Part shown: positions 26,197 to 34,777 of the stretch, one piece after another
Numbering within the stretch: the stretch's first letter is position 1
How the letters are laid out: each line of letters opens with the position of its first letter
Origin: Actinomycetota bacterium
GTDB taxonomy: Bacteria; Actinomycetota; Acidimicrobiia; IMCC26256; PALSA-555
Reading direction: 5' to 3'
NCBI GenBank assembly: GCA_016870355.1
Contig: VGBR01000004.1
Span: forward strand, 124,001 to 188,000
DNA length: 64,000 nucleotides
Program-made: the position numbers and the translations under genes
Notes under the pieces: model-generated
The model's input: only the letters and a program-made list of their open reading frames with translations
The model's database searches: none
Told to the model about the DNA's origin: nothing

Positions 26197-26197
26197 T
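26192..26197 (+). promoter_or_regulatory. Candidate -10 box (TACACT) of the CoA-transferase gene
   Basis: TACACT fits TAnnnT and ends eight bases before GTG 26206, compatible with a leaderless transcript. It lies on the first codons of the divergent phosphatase gene. Confidence 0.4.
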
Positions 26198-26205
26198 CAC
26201 CGCCC

Positions 26206-27405
26206 GTGAGCGGACCCTTGGATGGTGTGCGCGTCGTAGAGCTAGGCGTGTGGGTCGCAGGACCGGCCGCGGGCGGCGTGCTAGCCGACTGGGGCGCCGA
26301 CGTCGTCAAGATCGAGCCACCGACGGGCGACCCCGCGCGTGGCTTCGCCAAGATGATCGGCGGCGACCTGCCGTACAACCCGCCGTTCGAGATGGACAAC
26401 CGCTCGAAGCGCAGCATCGTCATCGACTTCACGAAGCCCGAAGGCCTCGAGCTCACGCACGAGCTGCTCGGCACGGCCGACGTGTTTCTCACGAACATCC
26501 GGCTCGACGCACTCGAGCGGCTCGGCCTCGATCCCGAGACGTTGCGAACTCAGTACCCACGACTCGTCTATGGGATCATTACTGGCTACGGCACGACGGG
26601 CCCCGATCGAGACCGCGCGGCGTACGACATCAGCGCGTTCTGGGCTCGTAGCGGCGTCGCCGGACTGCTGACCCGCGACGGCGAGATCCCTCCGTTCCAG
26701 CGAGGCGGCATGGGTGACCACGGCGTCGGGATGACGTTGGCCGGTGGGATCAGCGCAGCGCTCGTAGCTCGGGAGCGCACGGGCGACGGTCAGCTGGTGG
26801 CGACGTCTCTTCTGCGCCACGGCATGTACACGATCAGCTTCGACCTGAACATGGCATTGCGCTTCGGCGTGCCGCTTGCGGTCGCGCAGCGCTCCCAGAT
26901 GACCAACCCCGTCATCAACTGCTACCAAGACAAAGACGGACGCTGGTTCTGGCTCGTCGGGCTCGAAGGACAACGCCATTGGCCCGATGTGTGCCGCGCG
27001 CTCGGAAAGCCGGAGTGGATCGACGACGAACGGTTCCACGACGAGGACGCGCGCCGGGAGCACACCCGTGAGCTCATCCCTGCGATCGACAAGATCTTCG
27101 CGACGAAGACCCGCGACGAGTGGTCCGAGGTGTTCGACCGCGAGAACGTGTGGTGGGCACCTGTGCAGACGACTGACGAAGTGCTCTCGGACCCGCAAGT
27201 GCACGCGGGTGGAGGGTTCGTTGAGGTGCCCGATGGCGACAGCACCGTGATGATGATCAACACGTCGGTCGACTTTCATGGCACACCTGGCGCGCCGCGC
27301 GCGATGCCGCCCGATCTTGGGCAGCACACCGACGCTGTGTTGCGTGAGCTCGGTCACGACGATGCCTCCATCACCAAGCTTCGCCGCGCCGGCGTGGTGG
27401 CCTAG
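26206..27405 (+). CDS. CaiB/BaiF (family III) CoA-transferase
   Basis: 399 residues from GTG 26206. Single-domain family III CoA-transferase: LDGVRVVELGVWVAGPAAGG, then DWGADVVKIEPPTGDP, the NRSKRSI turn, and GGMGDHGVGMTLAGG, whose Asp is at the catalytic position. Predicted to transfer CoA to a free acid, possibly a steroid-derived acid given the setting. The upstream long open frame is antisense to the phosphatase and is not used. Its stop TAG shares CTAG with the stop of the convergent SnoaL-like gene. Compare the double-domain relative at 15811-18171. Confidence 0.87.
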   Translation: MSGPLDGVRVVELGVWVAGPAAGGVLADWGADVVKIEPPTGDPARGFAKMIGGDLPYNPPFEMDNRSKRSIVIDFTKPEGLELTHELLGTADVFLTNIRLDALERLGLDPETLRTQYPRLVYGIITGYGTTGPDRDRAAYDISAFWARSGVAGLLTRDGEIPPFQRGGMGDHGVGMTLAGGISAALVARERTGDGQLVATSLLRHGMYTISFDLNMALRFGVPLAVAQRSQMTNPVINCYQDKDGRWFWLVGLEGQRHWPDVCRALGKPEWIDDERFHDEDARREHTRELIPAIDKIFATKTRDEWSEVFDRENVWWAPVQTTDEVLSDPQVHAGGGFVEVPDGDSTVMMINTSVDFHGTPGAPRAMPPDLGQHTDAVLRELGHDDASITKLRRAGVVA

Positions 27406-27923
27406 CGCCTCGCGTCCGGATCCTCGGCCCAGAACGCGCCCCATGTGGGCCATGCCTCGGGCAGCTCGTAGTGCCCGATCTGATCCTTCGGCCACTGTGC
27501 GTCAGGAAGTCCGACGGGTGACGTGCCGATCGGGCGTGCGTGCCAAAGGAGGTGCTCGCGCCGAACGAAGTGCCAGTGCCCGTCACGGCGCTCGTAGGTG
27601 TCTCGGTACTGGATCGCTTGCACGATCCACTCGTCGTCAAGCTGCACCTCGCCGCGGCAGTAGAGGATCCCGGTGGCATGGTCGTCGTCGATGAAGTCGA
27701 TGACGTGGGTGCCGGTGTTGAGGATCGTGACCCGAACGCCACGTAGCGAGCTCTCGAAGTACGCCTTGAGCGCGTCGCGACCGCGGGCGTCGCGCCCGAC
27801 CTGCACGTCATCGAGGAACAGGGCAACCAGCGTGTCGAGATCGCGGGAGTCGACCGCGACCGCGTAGCGAGCGACGAGCTGACGGATCTCCTCGTAAGCG
27901 AGGAGTCGTTCGACGTCAGTCAT
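27402..27923 (-). CDS. SnoaL-like / NTF2-fold protein
   Basis: 173 residues from ATG 27923, which overlaps the stop of the upstream hydrolase gene (ATGA-type join). The N-terminus ERLLAYEEIRQLVARYAVAVDSRDLDTLVALF and the segment YRDTYERRDGHWHFVRREH are typical of the SnoaL_4/NTF2-like cone fold, which covers ketosteroid-isomerase-like enzymes, dehydratases and non-catalytic binding proteins. Which of these it is cannot be told from motifs. It is the last gene of the operon 31102-27402 with two acyl-CoA dehydrogenase chains and an alpha/beta hydrolase. Confidence 0.8.
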   Translation of the reverse strand: MTDVERLLAYEEIRQLVARYAVAVDSRDLDTLVALFLDDVQVGRDARGRDALKAYFESSLRGVRVTILNTGTHVIDFIDDDHATGILYCRGEVQLDDEWIVQAIQYRDTYERRDGHWHFVRREHLLWHARPIGTSPVGLPDAQWPKDQIGHYELPEAWPTWGAFWAEDPDARR

Positions 27924-28792
27924 GCCGCCAGATGCTCGCGCACGAGTGCCTCGGCCCGATCGAGGTCTTCGTGCAGGAAGAAGTGGCCGCCATCGATGCC
28001 GACGAACGGAGCGCCGGCCCGTTCCGCCTGCGCGTTGAACCACGCAGTGGGCAGATTCGACGAGAGACCTGCGAGCACCACCGCGTCGCACGACAACGAG
28101 GTGAGGTGCGCGAACGCGGCCTTCGCGCCGTCTTCGTCGGCTGAGATCTCGAACATGCGGGCCTCGTCTTCAGGCGGGCACGCCAGCTCGACCTGCCCAT
28201 CGGGGCGATCGACGAAGCCCCAGCGCACGTAAGCGTCGAGGAACTCGGGCGCCAGCGCATCGAGCGGCGGACGGGCGGCGTACGACGCGCGCACCGTCTC
28301 GCGATCGGGCCACACCGGCCGGCGCTTGCGAGCGATGTCGGCCATGAAGTTGCCGCCTCCGCGTGGCCCGGCCGGCGTCTGCACGACCCGCTCGAGGTCG
28401 AACGCGATGGCCTCGCACAGGACCATCTTCCGGACTGCACCGGGCCGCTCTCTGTCGACCAGCACCGACACGCCGCCCCCGCCCGACTCCCCGAGCGAGC
28501 TCCACGACGACACCCCGAGGTGGTCGAGCAACGCGAGCACGTCGAGCGCCATCTTCGGATACGTGAACGGGTGCGCCGGGTCGGGGCTGTCGGTCCCACC
28601 GTGGCCGCGAAGGTCGACACCGATGGGCCGGAACTTGTCACGCAGTCGTCGCGCGAGCGGGTCGAAGAAGCCCGCGCAGAAACCTGTCGGGTGGAGGATG
28701 ACCAGCGGCTCGCCTTCGCCGCCCCAGTCGAGGGCAGCGATGCGCAGGCCGTCGTTCTCGACGACGATCGGTGCGGGATCGCCGTCAGGCAC
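27920..28792 (-). CDS. Alpha/beta hydrolase
   Basis: 290 residues. The nucleophile elbow is GESGGG with Ser103; the oxyanion region is LHPTGFCAGFFDP; the late His is in DGGHFFLHED. This is the compact epoxide hydrolase/lactonase/C-C hydrolase type of fold. It follows the FadE28-like gene with no intergenic base (28793/28792) and overlaps the SnoaL-like gene. It might hydrolyse a steroid CoA ester, a lactone or a meta-cleavage product; the sequence does not decide. Confidence 0.8.
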   Translation of the reverse strand: MPDGDPAPIVVENDGLRIAALDWGGEGEPLVILHPTGFCAGFFDPLARRLRDKFRPIGVDLRGHGGTDSPDPAHPFTYPKMALDVLALLDHLGVSSWSSLGESGGGGVSVLVDRERPGAVRKMVLCEAIAFDLERVVQTPAGPRGGGNFMADIARKRRPVWPDRETVRASYAARPPLDALAPEFLDAYVRWGFVDRPDGQVELACPPEDEARMFEISADEDGAKAAFAHLTSLSCDAVVLAGLSSNLPTAWFNAQAERAGAPFVGIDGGHFFLHEDLDRAEALVREHLAA

Positions 28793-29917
28793 TCAGACGC
28801 TGACGGGTTCGTCGGCGAGGATCTTGCCGAGCTTCAGCAGTTGCGGCGTGGTGCTCCCGAGCGTGAGCTCGATGACCTTTGCCCACAGGAAGTAGCGGTG
28901 CAGCGGGTAGTCGCGGTCGACACCCATGCCTCCGTGCAAGTGCTGCGCCGCGTGAACGACCCGCTGGCCACCTTCCGACGCCCAGAACTTCGCCACCGCA
29001 ACTTCGGCAGCCGCAGGCAGCTCTTCCGACAACCGCCAGATCGCCTGCCACCCGGTGAGCCGGATGGCCTCAGTGTCGATGTACGCGTCGGCGGCGCGCT
29101 GACCAACCGCTTGGAACGTGGCGATCGGCCGATCGAACTGCTCGCGCGTCTTGGTGTACTCGGCCGTCATCTTCACGGCCTCCTCGCACACGCCGACTGC
29201 GATCGCACACAGCGCGGCAGTCGCCCGCTCGACGAGCCAAGTGAGGATCTCGTTCCCTTGTGCCGTTGAGCCGAGCACGTCGTCGGCGCCGACCTTCACG
29301 CCTTTCAGCGTGATGCGCGCTTCGGGATGGTGGTTCGTCGTGTCCTGACGCTCGACCGTCACGCCCTTCGCCTTGGTGTCGACGATCGCGACGATCACGC
29401 CGTCACCCGTCGAAGCAGGCACGAGCACGCGATCTGCCAGCGGTCCGGCCGGCACGCACTCCTTCACACCGTCGAGCACGAAGCCATCGCCGTCGACCTT
29501 CGCAGTGGTGGTGGGCGCAAGCGGGTCGGCACCCGTCTCGTTCAACGCGGCAGACAGGATCGTGTCGCCGGATGCGACACCCGGCAGCAGTGCGTCCTTC
29601 TGCGCATTGGTGCCGAAGCGCGCGATCGGCAGCGCACCGAGCACTACCGACGCGTAGTACGGGACGGGCGCGACCGTGCGGCCGATCTGCTCGAGCACGA
29701 GCGACGCTTCGAGGAAGCCGTAGCCACCGCCGCCCTGCGCTTCGGGGATCGCGATGCCGAGCACACCTGCGTCGGCGAGCTTGCCCCACAGCTCACGGTC
29801 GAAGTTCGTGTCGCTCCCCTCGACTTCCTTCAGGCGCTCGAGGGTGACCTCGCTGCCGAGGATCTTCTCGACGAGACCCTGAAGGTCTTGCTGCTCTTCG
29901 TTGAACGCGAAGTCCAT
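28793..29917 (-). CDS. Acyl-CoA dehydrogenase, FadE28-like subunit
   Basis: 374 residues from ATG 29917. Same subfamily as the ChsE1-like chain at 11575-12690: MDFAFNEEQQDLQGLVEKIL at the N-terminus, REQFDRPIATFQAVGQRAAD, and HLHGGMGVDRDYPLHRYF near the end. Because it is directly preceded by a FadE29-like gene (nine bases apart), the two should form a second alpha2-beta2 steroid acyl-CoA dehydrogenase. The chain length preference for the substrate may differ from the first pair, as in mycobacteria where different ChsE complexes handle side chains of 8, 5 and 3 carbons. Confidence 0.84.
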   Translation of the reverse strand: MDFAFNEEQQDLQGLVEKILGSEVTLERLKEVEGSDTNFDRELWGKLADAGVLGIAIPEAQGGGGYGFLEASLVLEQIGRTVAPVPYYASVVLGALPIARFGTNAQKDALLPGVASGDTILSAALNETGADPLAPTTTAKVDGDGFVLDGVKECVPAGPLADRVLVPASTGDGVIVAIVDTKAKGVTVERQDTTNHHPEARITLKGVKVGADDVLGSTAQGNEILTWLVERATAALCAIAVGVCEEAVKMTAEYTKTREQFDRPIATFQAVGQRAADAYIDTEAIRLTGWQAIWRLSEELPAAAEVAVAKFWASEGGQRVVHAAQHLHGGMGVDRDYPLHRYFLWAKVIELTLGSTTPQLLKLGKILADEPVSV

Positions 29918-29926
29918 TGCCGTCCT

Positions 29927-31102
29927 TTACCGAGGTGCGAGGGGCATGCCGAGACCGAACACCGCAATCAGGTCGCGTTGGATCTCGTTGGTGCCACCGC
30001 CGAACGTGAGGATGATGAGGCCCCGGTACGAGTGCTCGAGGCGCGACATGAGCATCGCTCCAGGAGCGTCGTCCTTGAGGTACGAGTTCTGCCCGAGGAT
30101 CTCCATCAGGAGGCGGAACGCCTCGATGTAGAACTCAGTGCCGAACACCTTCGTCGCCGATGCGTCGGCCGGTTGCAGGGCACCCTTCACCGACTCCGAC
30201 GCGATCTTCCAGTTGATGAGGCGCAGGAACTCAAGCCGTGCGTGCACACGTGCGAGGTTGAGCTGCACCCACTCCTGGTCGGCGACGCGCGACCCGTCGG
30301 GCAGCTTCGAGTCCTGCGCCCATTTGCGCACGTCGACGAGCGCCCGCTCGACCATGCCCGACGAGCACAGCGTGACTCGCTCGTGGTTGAGCTGGTTGGT
30401 GATGAGCCCCCAGCCCGCGTTCTCCTCGCCTACCCGCATCGTCGCCGGCACGCGAACGTCCTCGTAGAAGACGTCGTTGATGTCGGACTCGCCCATCACG
30501 TGGATCGGGTTGACCTTGATGCCGGGCGTGTCCATCGGGATGACGAACAACGAGATGCCCTTGTGCTTCTTGACGTTCGGGTCGGTGCGCACCGCGAGCC
30601 ACACATAGTCGGCGTCGGTCGCGAGGCTCGTCCACGTCTTCTGGCCGTTGATGATGTACTCGTCGCCGTCGCGCTCGGCTTTGGTCTTGAGCGCGGCAAG
30701 GTCGGTGCCGGCACCCGGCTCCGAGTAGCCGATGCAGAAGTGGATCTCCCCCTTCATGATCTTCGGGAGGAAGAACTCCTTCTGGTCGTCGGAGCCGAAG
30801 CGCATGATCGTCGGACCAACCGTGTTGACGGTGAGCATCGGCACCGGCGCGCCGGCGCGCATCGCCTCGTCGAACCAGATGAACTGCTCGACGGCCGAGA
30901 AACCGCGGCCGCCCCACTCCTTCGGCCAACCGACACCGAGCCACCCGTCGGAGCCCATCTGCTTGACGACCTTGCGGTTCTCCTTGCCGACGCCACCAGC
31001 ACCTGCGAGCTTCGCCCGCACTTCAGGAGTGAGCAGCTGCTTGAAGTAGTCGCGCACCTCTGTTTGGAGCGCTTGCTGCTCGTCGGTCAGACCGATGTAC
31101 AT
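29927..31102 (-). CDS. Acyl-CoA dehydrogenase, FadE29-like subunit
   Basis: 391 residues from ATG 31102. Begins MYIGLTDEQQALQTEVRDYF, with IGYSEPGAGTDLAAL and Glu241 in NQLNHERV as probable catalytic base, as in the paralogues at 14979 and 37644. First gene of an operon 31102-27402 (FadE29-like, FadE28-like, hydrolase, SnoaL-like). A KstR-type motif with one deviation (31124-31137) stands 22 bases upstream of its start. Likely the catalytic chain of a heterotetrameric steroid acyl-CoA dehydrogenase. Confidence 0.86.
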   Translation of the reverse strand: MYIGLTDEQQALQTEVRDYFKQLLTPEVRAKLAGAGGVGKENRKVVKQMGSDGWLGVGWPKEWGGRGFSAVEQFIWFDEAMRAGAPVPMLTVNTVGPTIMRFGSDDQKEFFLPKIMKGEIHFCIGYSEPGAGTDLAALKTKAERDGDEYIINGQKTWTSLATDADYVWLAVRTDPNVKKHKGISLFVIPMDTPGIKVNPIHVMGESDINDVFYEDVRVPATMRVGEENAGWGLITNQLNHERVTLCSSGMVERALVDVRKWAQDSKLPDGSRVADQEWVQLNLARVHARLEFLRLINWKIASESVKGALQPADASATKVFGTEFYIEAFRLLMEILGQNSYLKDDAPGAMLMSRLEHSYRGLIILTFGGGTNEIQRDLIAVFGLGMPLAPR

Positions 31103-31123
31103 GCGCCTCTCCCGGCTCGAAAC

Positions 31124-31137
31124 GGGAACACGTTACA
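31124..31137. promoter_or_regulatory. KstR-type operator, near match
   Basis: GGGAACACGTTACA: AAC and GTT with two-base spacer and the final A are present; the first position is G instead of T. It is located 22 bases upstream of the FadE29-like operon. Confidence 0.45.
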
Positions 31138-31142
31138 GGTCG

Positions 31143-31889
31143 TCAGCCGTCGAGGCCCATGAGGGAGCTGAGGCCGGTGCGCATGCCGGTCGTGTAGCCG
31201 CCGTCGACGACGAGTGCGTGGCCGGTGACGAACGAAGCGTCGTCCGAAAGGAGGAAGGCGGCCGCGGAAGCGATCTCCTCGGGATGACCGAATCGTCCGA
31301 GCTTGTGGTGCTCGCGGTACTCCTCGCGGTACTGCGACATGCCTTCGCTACCCATGACGTCACGGAACATCGGCGTGTCGATGAAGCCCGGGCACACGCA
31401 GTTCACCCGCACACCGAGGCGGCCGTAGTCGATCGCCATGTTCTTCGTAAGGAGGACGACGCCCCCCTTCGATGCGTTGTACGCGCTCCCGCCTTCGGTG
31501 CCCTCGATCCCCTCGACGCTCGCCACGGTGACGATCGAGCCGGACTTCTGCTCGACCATGTGCCGGAGCGCGTGCTTGCACGACAGGTACGTGCCGGTGA
31601 GGTTCACCTCGATCACCCGTGCCCACTCGTTCGCGTCGAGACCGTGCACCGGTCCACCGCCGGGCGTGCCGGCGAACGTCGCCAGTGCGTCGATGTGACC
31701 GTGATCGGTGACCACCTTGTCGAACGCCGCGGCCAGCGACGCTTCGTTCGTCACGTCGACCGAGGTGTCACCGGTGAGGTCGAAGGGGACAACCGTCGCG
31801 CCCTCGTCAGCGAGTCGCGTGCAGGTGGCCTCGCCGAGCCCGGACGCGCCGCCTGTCACCACTGCGACCTTGCCCTGGAAGCGCTTCAC
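31143..31889 (-). CDS. SDR family oxidoreductase
   Basis: 248 residues from GTG 31889. TGGASGLG at 12-19, Ser124, Tyr137 and Lys141 (YNASK), and the C-terminal FVTGHALVVDGGYTTG typical of FabG/hydroxysteroid dehydrogenase-like SDRs. It is divergent from the LLM gene at 31940, and a perfect KstR-type site lies between the two starts, so both should respond to the steroid-sensing repressor. The substrate is probably a hydroxysteroid or 3-hydroxyacyl-CoA. Confidence 0.86.
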   Translation of the reverse strand: MKRFQGKVAVVTGGASGLGEATCTRLADEGATVVPFDLTGDTSVDVTNEASLAAAFDKVVTDHGHIDALATFAGTPGGGPVHGLDANEWARVIEVNLTGTYLSCKHALRHMVEQKSGSIVTVASVEGIEGTEGGSAYNASKGGVVLLTKNMAIDYGRLGVRVNCVCPGFIDTPMFRDVMGSEGMSQYREEYREHHKLGRFGHPEEIASAAAFLLSDDASFVTGHALVVDGGYTTGMRTGLSSLMGLDG

Positions 31890-31903
31890 GCCCGTATGCT
31901 CAC

Positions 31904-31917
31904 TGAAACCTGTTCCA
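31904..31917. promoter_or_regulatory. KstR-type operator between divergent genes
   Basis: TGAAACCTGTTCCA matches TnnAACnnGTTnnA fully; with its flanks it reads ACTGAAACCTGTTCCAGT, symmetric over most of 18 bases. It lies between the SDR start (31889) and the LLM start (31940). Confidence 0.65.
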
Positions 31918-31939
31918 GTTCACAAGCGGGAGCGCCGCC

Positions 31940-33052
31940 GTGCCCATGAAGTTCGCTCTCTTCTACGAGATCCCGGTGCCCAAGCCCTGGAAGCCCGACT
32001 CCGAGCACCAGGCCTACAAGAACACCCTCGAGCAGGCGATCCTCGGTGACCAGGTCGGGTTCCACGCGTTCTGGACGGTCGAGCACCACTTCCTCCAGGA
32101 GTACTCGCACTGCTCGAACCCCGAAGTGCTCTACGGCGCGATCGCGGCGCGTACCGAGAACATCCGCATCGGGTACGGCGTGCGCCTCCTCCCCGCGCCG
32201 TACAACCACCCGATCCGCAGTGCCGAGTCGGCCGCGGTGCTCGATCTCCTCTCTGACGGCCGCGTCGACTTCGGCACGGGCCGCTCGTCCACGCGCATGG
32301 AGCTCGAGGGCTTCGACGTCAACGCGCACGAGACGCGCCAGATGTGGCAGGAAGCGCTCGGGCACATCGTGTCGGCATGGACCGAAGAGGAGTACCAGGC
32401 CGACGGGAAGTACTGGCGCATGGGCGCGCCGCGGCGCGTGCAACCGAAGCCGCTCCAGAAGCCGCACCCGCCGATCTTCGGCGCGACGAGCAGCCTCGAC
32501 GGCCACCGCGAGGTCGGGCTCCAAGGCATCGGCCTGTGCTCGTTCACCGTCGGGTTGCCACCGGAGGAGCTCATCCCGAAGATCGACGCGTACCGCGCCG
32601 GACTCGCCGACTGTCCGCAACCGGTCGGCAAGTTCAAGAACGAAACTGCTGCAACCTTCACGATGGTGCACTGCGCGCCCACGAAAGAAGAGGCGTACAA
32701 GGTCGCCGAGGAGTCGTTCGTGTGGTACCCAAAGGCCGGCGGCGCGCTCATCGCGTCGGTTGCCGAGTGGATGGAAGAGCAGAGCCAGGAGCTCGGCACG
32801 TATCAGTACACCGGTGACGCACTGAAGATGTCGCGCGAAGGCCTCATGGGCAACCTGACCTTCGACTACATACGCGACGCGGGCGCAGGCGTCGTCGGCG
32901 ACCCCGACGAGTGCATCGAGACGTGCAAGCGCTACGAAGCCGCCGGATGCGACCTGCTCCTCTGCCTGGTGAATCCGTACAACATCCCGCACGACAAGGT
33001 GATGAAGTCGATCGAGCTCCTCGGCAAGCACGTCATCCCTGAGTTCGCCTGA
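31940..33052 (+). CDS. LLM-class flavin-dependent oxidoreductase
   Basis: 370 residues from GTG 31940 with GGGAG eight bases upstream; ATG 31946 is two codons later. Luciferase-like barrel: MKFALFYEIPVPKPW, WTVEHHFLQEYSH, IRIGYGVRLLPAPYNHPIR and the LSDGRVDFGTGRSST loop. It resembles the protein at 7994-9133 in size and motif order. It likely oxidises or reduces a steroid-related substrate with reduced flavin or F420, but relatives are biochemically uncharacterised. Transcription probably depends on release of the KstR-like repressor from the site at 31904. Confidence 0.86.
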   Translation: MPMKFALFYEIPVPKPWKPDSEHQAYKNTLEQAILGDQVGFHAFWTVEHHFLQEYSHCSNPEVLYGAIAARTENIRIGYGVRLLPAPYNHPIRSAESAAVLDLLSDGRVDFGTGRSSTRMELEGFDVNAHETRQMWQEALGHIVSAWTEEEYQADGKYWRMGAPRRVQPKPLQKPHPPIFGATSSLDGHREVGLQGIGLCSFTVGLPPEELIPKIDAYRAGLADCPQPVGKFKNETAATFTMVHCAPTKEEAYKVAEESFVWYPKAGGALIASVAEWMEEQSQELGTYQYTGDALKMSREGLMGNLTFDYIRDAGAGVVGDPDECIETCKRYEAAGCDLLLCLVNPYNIPHDKVMKSIELLGKHVIPEFA

Positions 33053-33063
33053 TGAACGGCGTT

Positions 33064-33080
33064 CCTGACGGGTCGTCAGG
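33064..33080. promoter_or_regulatory. Second-type operator CCTGACGGGTCGTCAGG
   Basis: 7-3-7 inverted repeat in the 49-base gap before the P450 gene. Same pattern as at 25606, 40419 and 56297. Confidence 0.6.
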
Positions 33081-33087
33081 TCGTCGC

Positions 33088-33093
33088 TAGCCT
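33088..33093 (+). promoter_or_regulatory. Candidate -10 box (TAGCCT) of the P450 gene
   Basis: TAGCCT fits TAnnnT and ends eight bases before ATG 33102, compatible with a leaderless transcript. It lies directly downstream of the 17-base palindrome, which would then cover the -20 to -30 region. Confidence 0.4.
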
Positions 33094-33101
33094 GGGGATC
33101 C

Positions 33102-34349
33102 ATGGCCTCCTCGCCTGCGCTCAGCGACATCAACTTGTGGGACAAGGACCGCTTCGTCGACAGCGTTCCGCACGACTGGTTCGCCACGTTGCGCCGTGAA
33201 GCGCCCGTCTTCTGGCACCCCGGCGATGACACGCTCAGCGTGATTCAGGGGGGCGGCGGACCGTTCTGGTGCGTCACCGATTACGACGACGTCGTCACGA
33301 TCAACCGTGACAATGCGCTGTTCTCGTCCTCGCGCGGGCTGGTGTTCATGTGGGATCCCAACCAGGCGAACCTCGAGACGCAGCGCATGTTGATGCTCAA
33401 CATGGACCCGCCGATGCACACGCGTTACCGGCGACTCATCAACAAGGGCTTCACGCCGCGCATGGTGTCGGAGCTCGAGTCCACGATGCGCAAGCGCACG
33501 AGCGAGATCATCGACAGGATCGCCGAGCGCGGCGAGTGCGACTTCGTCGTCGACGTGGCGTCCGAGCTGCCGCTCCAGGTGATCGCCGACCTCATGGGCG
33601 TCCCCCAAGAGGACCGCCACAAGATGTTCGACTGGAGCAACCGGATGATCGGGGCCGAAGACCCCGAGTACGGGATCACCGAGGAGATCTCGCAACAGGC
33701 GTCGATGGAGCTCTACGCGTACGCCGCGGAGCTCGCCGAGAAGAAGCGAGCGAACCCGAAGGATGACCTCATCTCGGTGCTCACCGAGGCCGAGGTCGAC
33801 GGCGAGAAGCTCACCGGTTTCGAGCTCGACCTCTTCTTCCTTCTTCTCTCGGTCGCGGGGAACGAGACGACGCGCAACCTCATCTCGCACGGCATGGTGG
33901 CGCTCGTCGAGCACCCCGAACAGCTCGAGATGGTGCGCAAGGACCGCTCACTCCTTCCCGGCGCGGTCGAAGAGATGCTGCGCTGGGCCAGCCCGGTCAT
34001 GCACTTCCGGCGCACGGCTACCGCCGACGTCGAACTCGGTGGTCAGCAGATCAAGGAAGGCGACAAGGTCGTCATCTGGTACATCGCCGCGAACTACGAC
34101 GAGAAGGTCTTCAAGGACCCGTTCAAGTTCGACGTGACTCGTACACCGAACGAGCACGTGGCGTTCGGCGGCGGCGGACCGCACTTCTGTCTCGGTGCGA
34201 ACCTCGCCCGCATGGAGATCAACGTGATGTTCGACGAGATCCTCGATCGCCTCGACGACCTCGAGATCACCGCGCCGGTCTCGCGTCTGCGGTCCAACTT
34301 CATCAACGGGCTCAAGCACATCCCGCTGAAGTTCACCGCCATCCGCTGA
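33102..34349 (+). CDS. Cytochrome P450, CYP125/CYP124-like
   Basis: 415 residues from ATG 33102. All core P450 motifs are visible: I-helix AGNETT at 252-257, ExxR as Glu291-Arg294, and the heme loop FGGGGPHFCLG with proximal Cys363. The C-terminal part (ANYDEKVFKDPFKFDVTR and NEHVAFGGGGPHFCLG) is that of the CYP124/CYP125/CYP142 group, which oxidises the terminal methyl carbon of the sterol side chain to alcohol and acid. It should be soluble and need a ferredoxin and reductase; none is encoded in view. A thioesterase gene follows after 17 bases. Regulated probably through the palindrome at 33064 rather than a KstR-type site. Confidence 0.88.
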   Translation: MASSPALSDINLWDKDRFVDSVPHDWFATLRREAPVFWHPGDDTLSVIQGGGGPFWCVTDYDDVVTINRDNALFSSSRGLVFMWDPNQANLETQRMLMLNMDPPMHTRYRRLINKGFTPRMVSELESTMRKRTSEIIDRIAERGECDFVVDVASELPLQVIADLMGVPQEDRHKMFDWSNRMIGAEDPEYGITEEISQQASMELYAYAAELAEKKRANPKDDLISVLTEAEVDGEKLTGFELDLFFLLLSVAGNETTRNLISHGMVALVEHPEQLEMVRKDRSLLPGAVEEMLRWASPVMHFRRTATADVELGGQQIKEGDKVVIWYIAANYDEKVFKDPFKFDVTRTPNEHVAFGGGGPHFCLGANLARMEINVMFDEILDRLDDLEITAPVSRLRSNFINGLKHIPLKFTAIR

Positions 34350-34366
34350 GCTCGCGGTCGTCGACG

Positions 34367-34777
34367 ATGGCGGATGAAGCGGCGACCGAGTTCCTTCGAT
34401 CGGCGATGCCGCTGTGCGGCGTGCTCGACATGACGGCCGAGAAGAACGCGCCTGACGAGATCGTGCTGTCGATGGAATGGCGCGATGAGCTCTGCACGGG
34501 CGGCGGCTTGCTGCACGGCGGAGCGATCATGGCGCTCGCTGATTCCGCTGGCGGCGCGTGCGCGTTCGCCAACCTGCCCGAGGGCGCTACGGGCACCGCC
34601 ACGATCGAGTCCAAGACCAACTTCCTAGGGGCGGTGCGCAGCGGCACGGTGACTGCGACGGCGAAGCCGCTGCACAAGGGGTCGATGACCATCGTCGTCG
34701 AGACCGAGGTGAGCGATGACACGGGCAAGCTCGTTGCAAAGGTCACACAGACCCAAGCCGTGCTCGGCAAGACCTGA
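34367..34777 (+). CDS. PaaI-type hot-dog thioesterase
   Basis: 136 residues from ATG 34367. Single hot-dog domain with the PaaI/acyl-CoA thioesterase signature GGGLLHGGAIMALADSAGG and the strand TIESKTNFLGAVRSGTVTA. It should hydrolyse an acyl-CoA to acid and CoA in the cytosol and thus could free CoA from dead-end steroid thioesters. It lies 17 bases after the P450 gene and is probably co-transcribed with it. Its TGA directly abuts the TGA of the convergent SDR gene (TGATCA). Confidence 0.85.
   Translation: MADEAATEFLRSAMPLCGVLDMTAEKNAPDEIVLSMEWRDELCTGGGLLHGGAIMALADSAGGACAFANLPEGATGTATIESKTNFLGAVRSGTVTATAKPLHKGSMTIVVETEVSDDTGKLVAKVTQTQAVLGKT

Noticed and set aside
29327-31162. A 611-codon open frame antisense to two acyl-CoA dehydrogenases
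   Set aside because: Shadow of the coding strand; Arg/His/Val-rich, no domain, no start signal. The minus-strand genes are full length with clear motifs.
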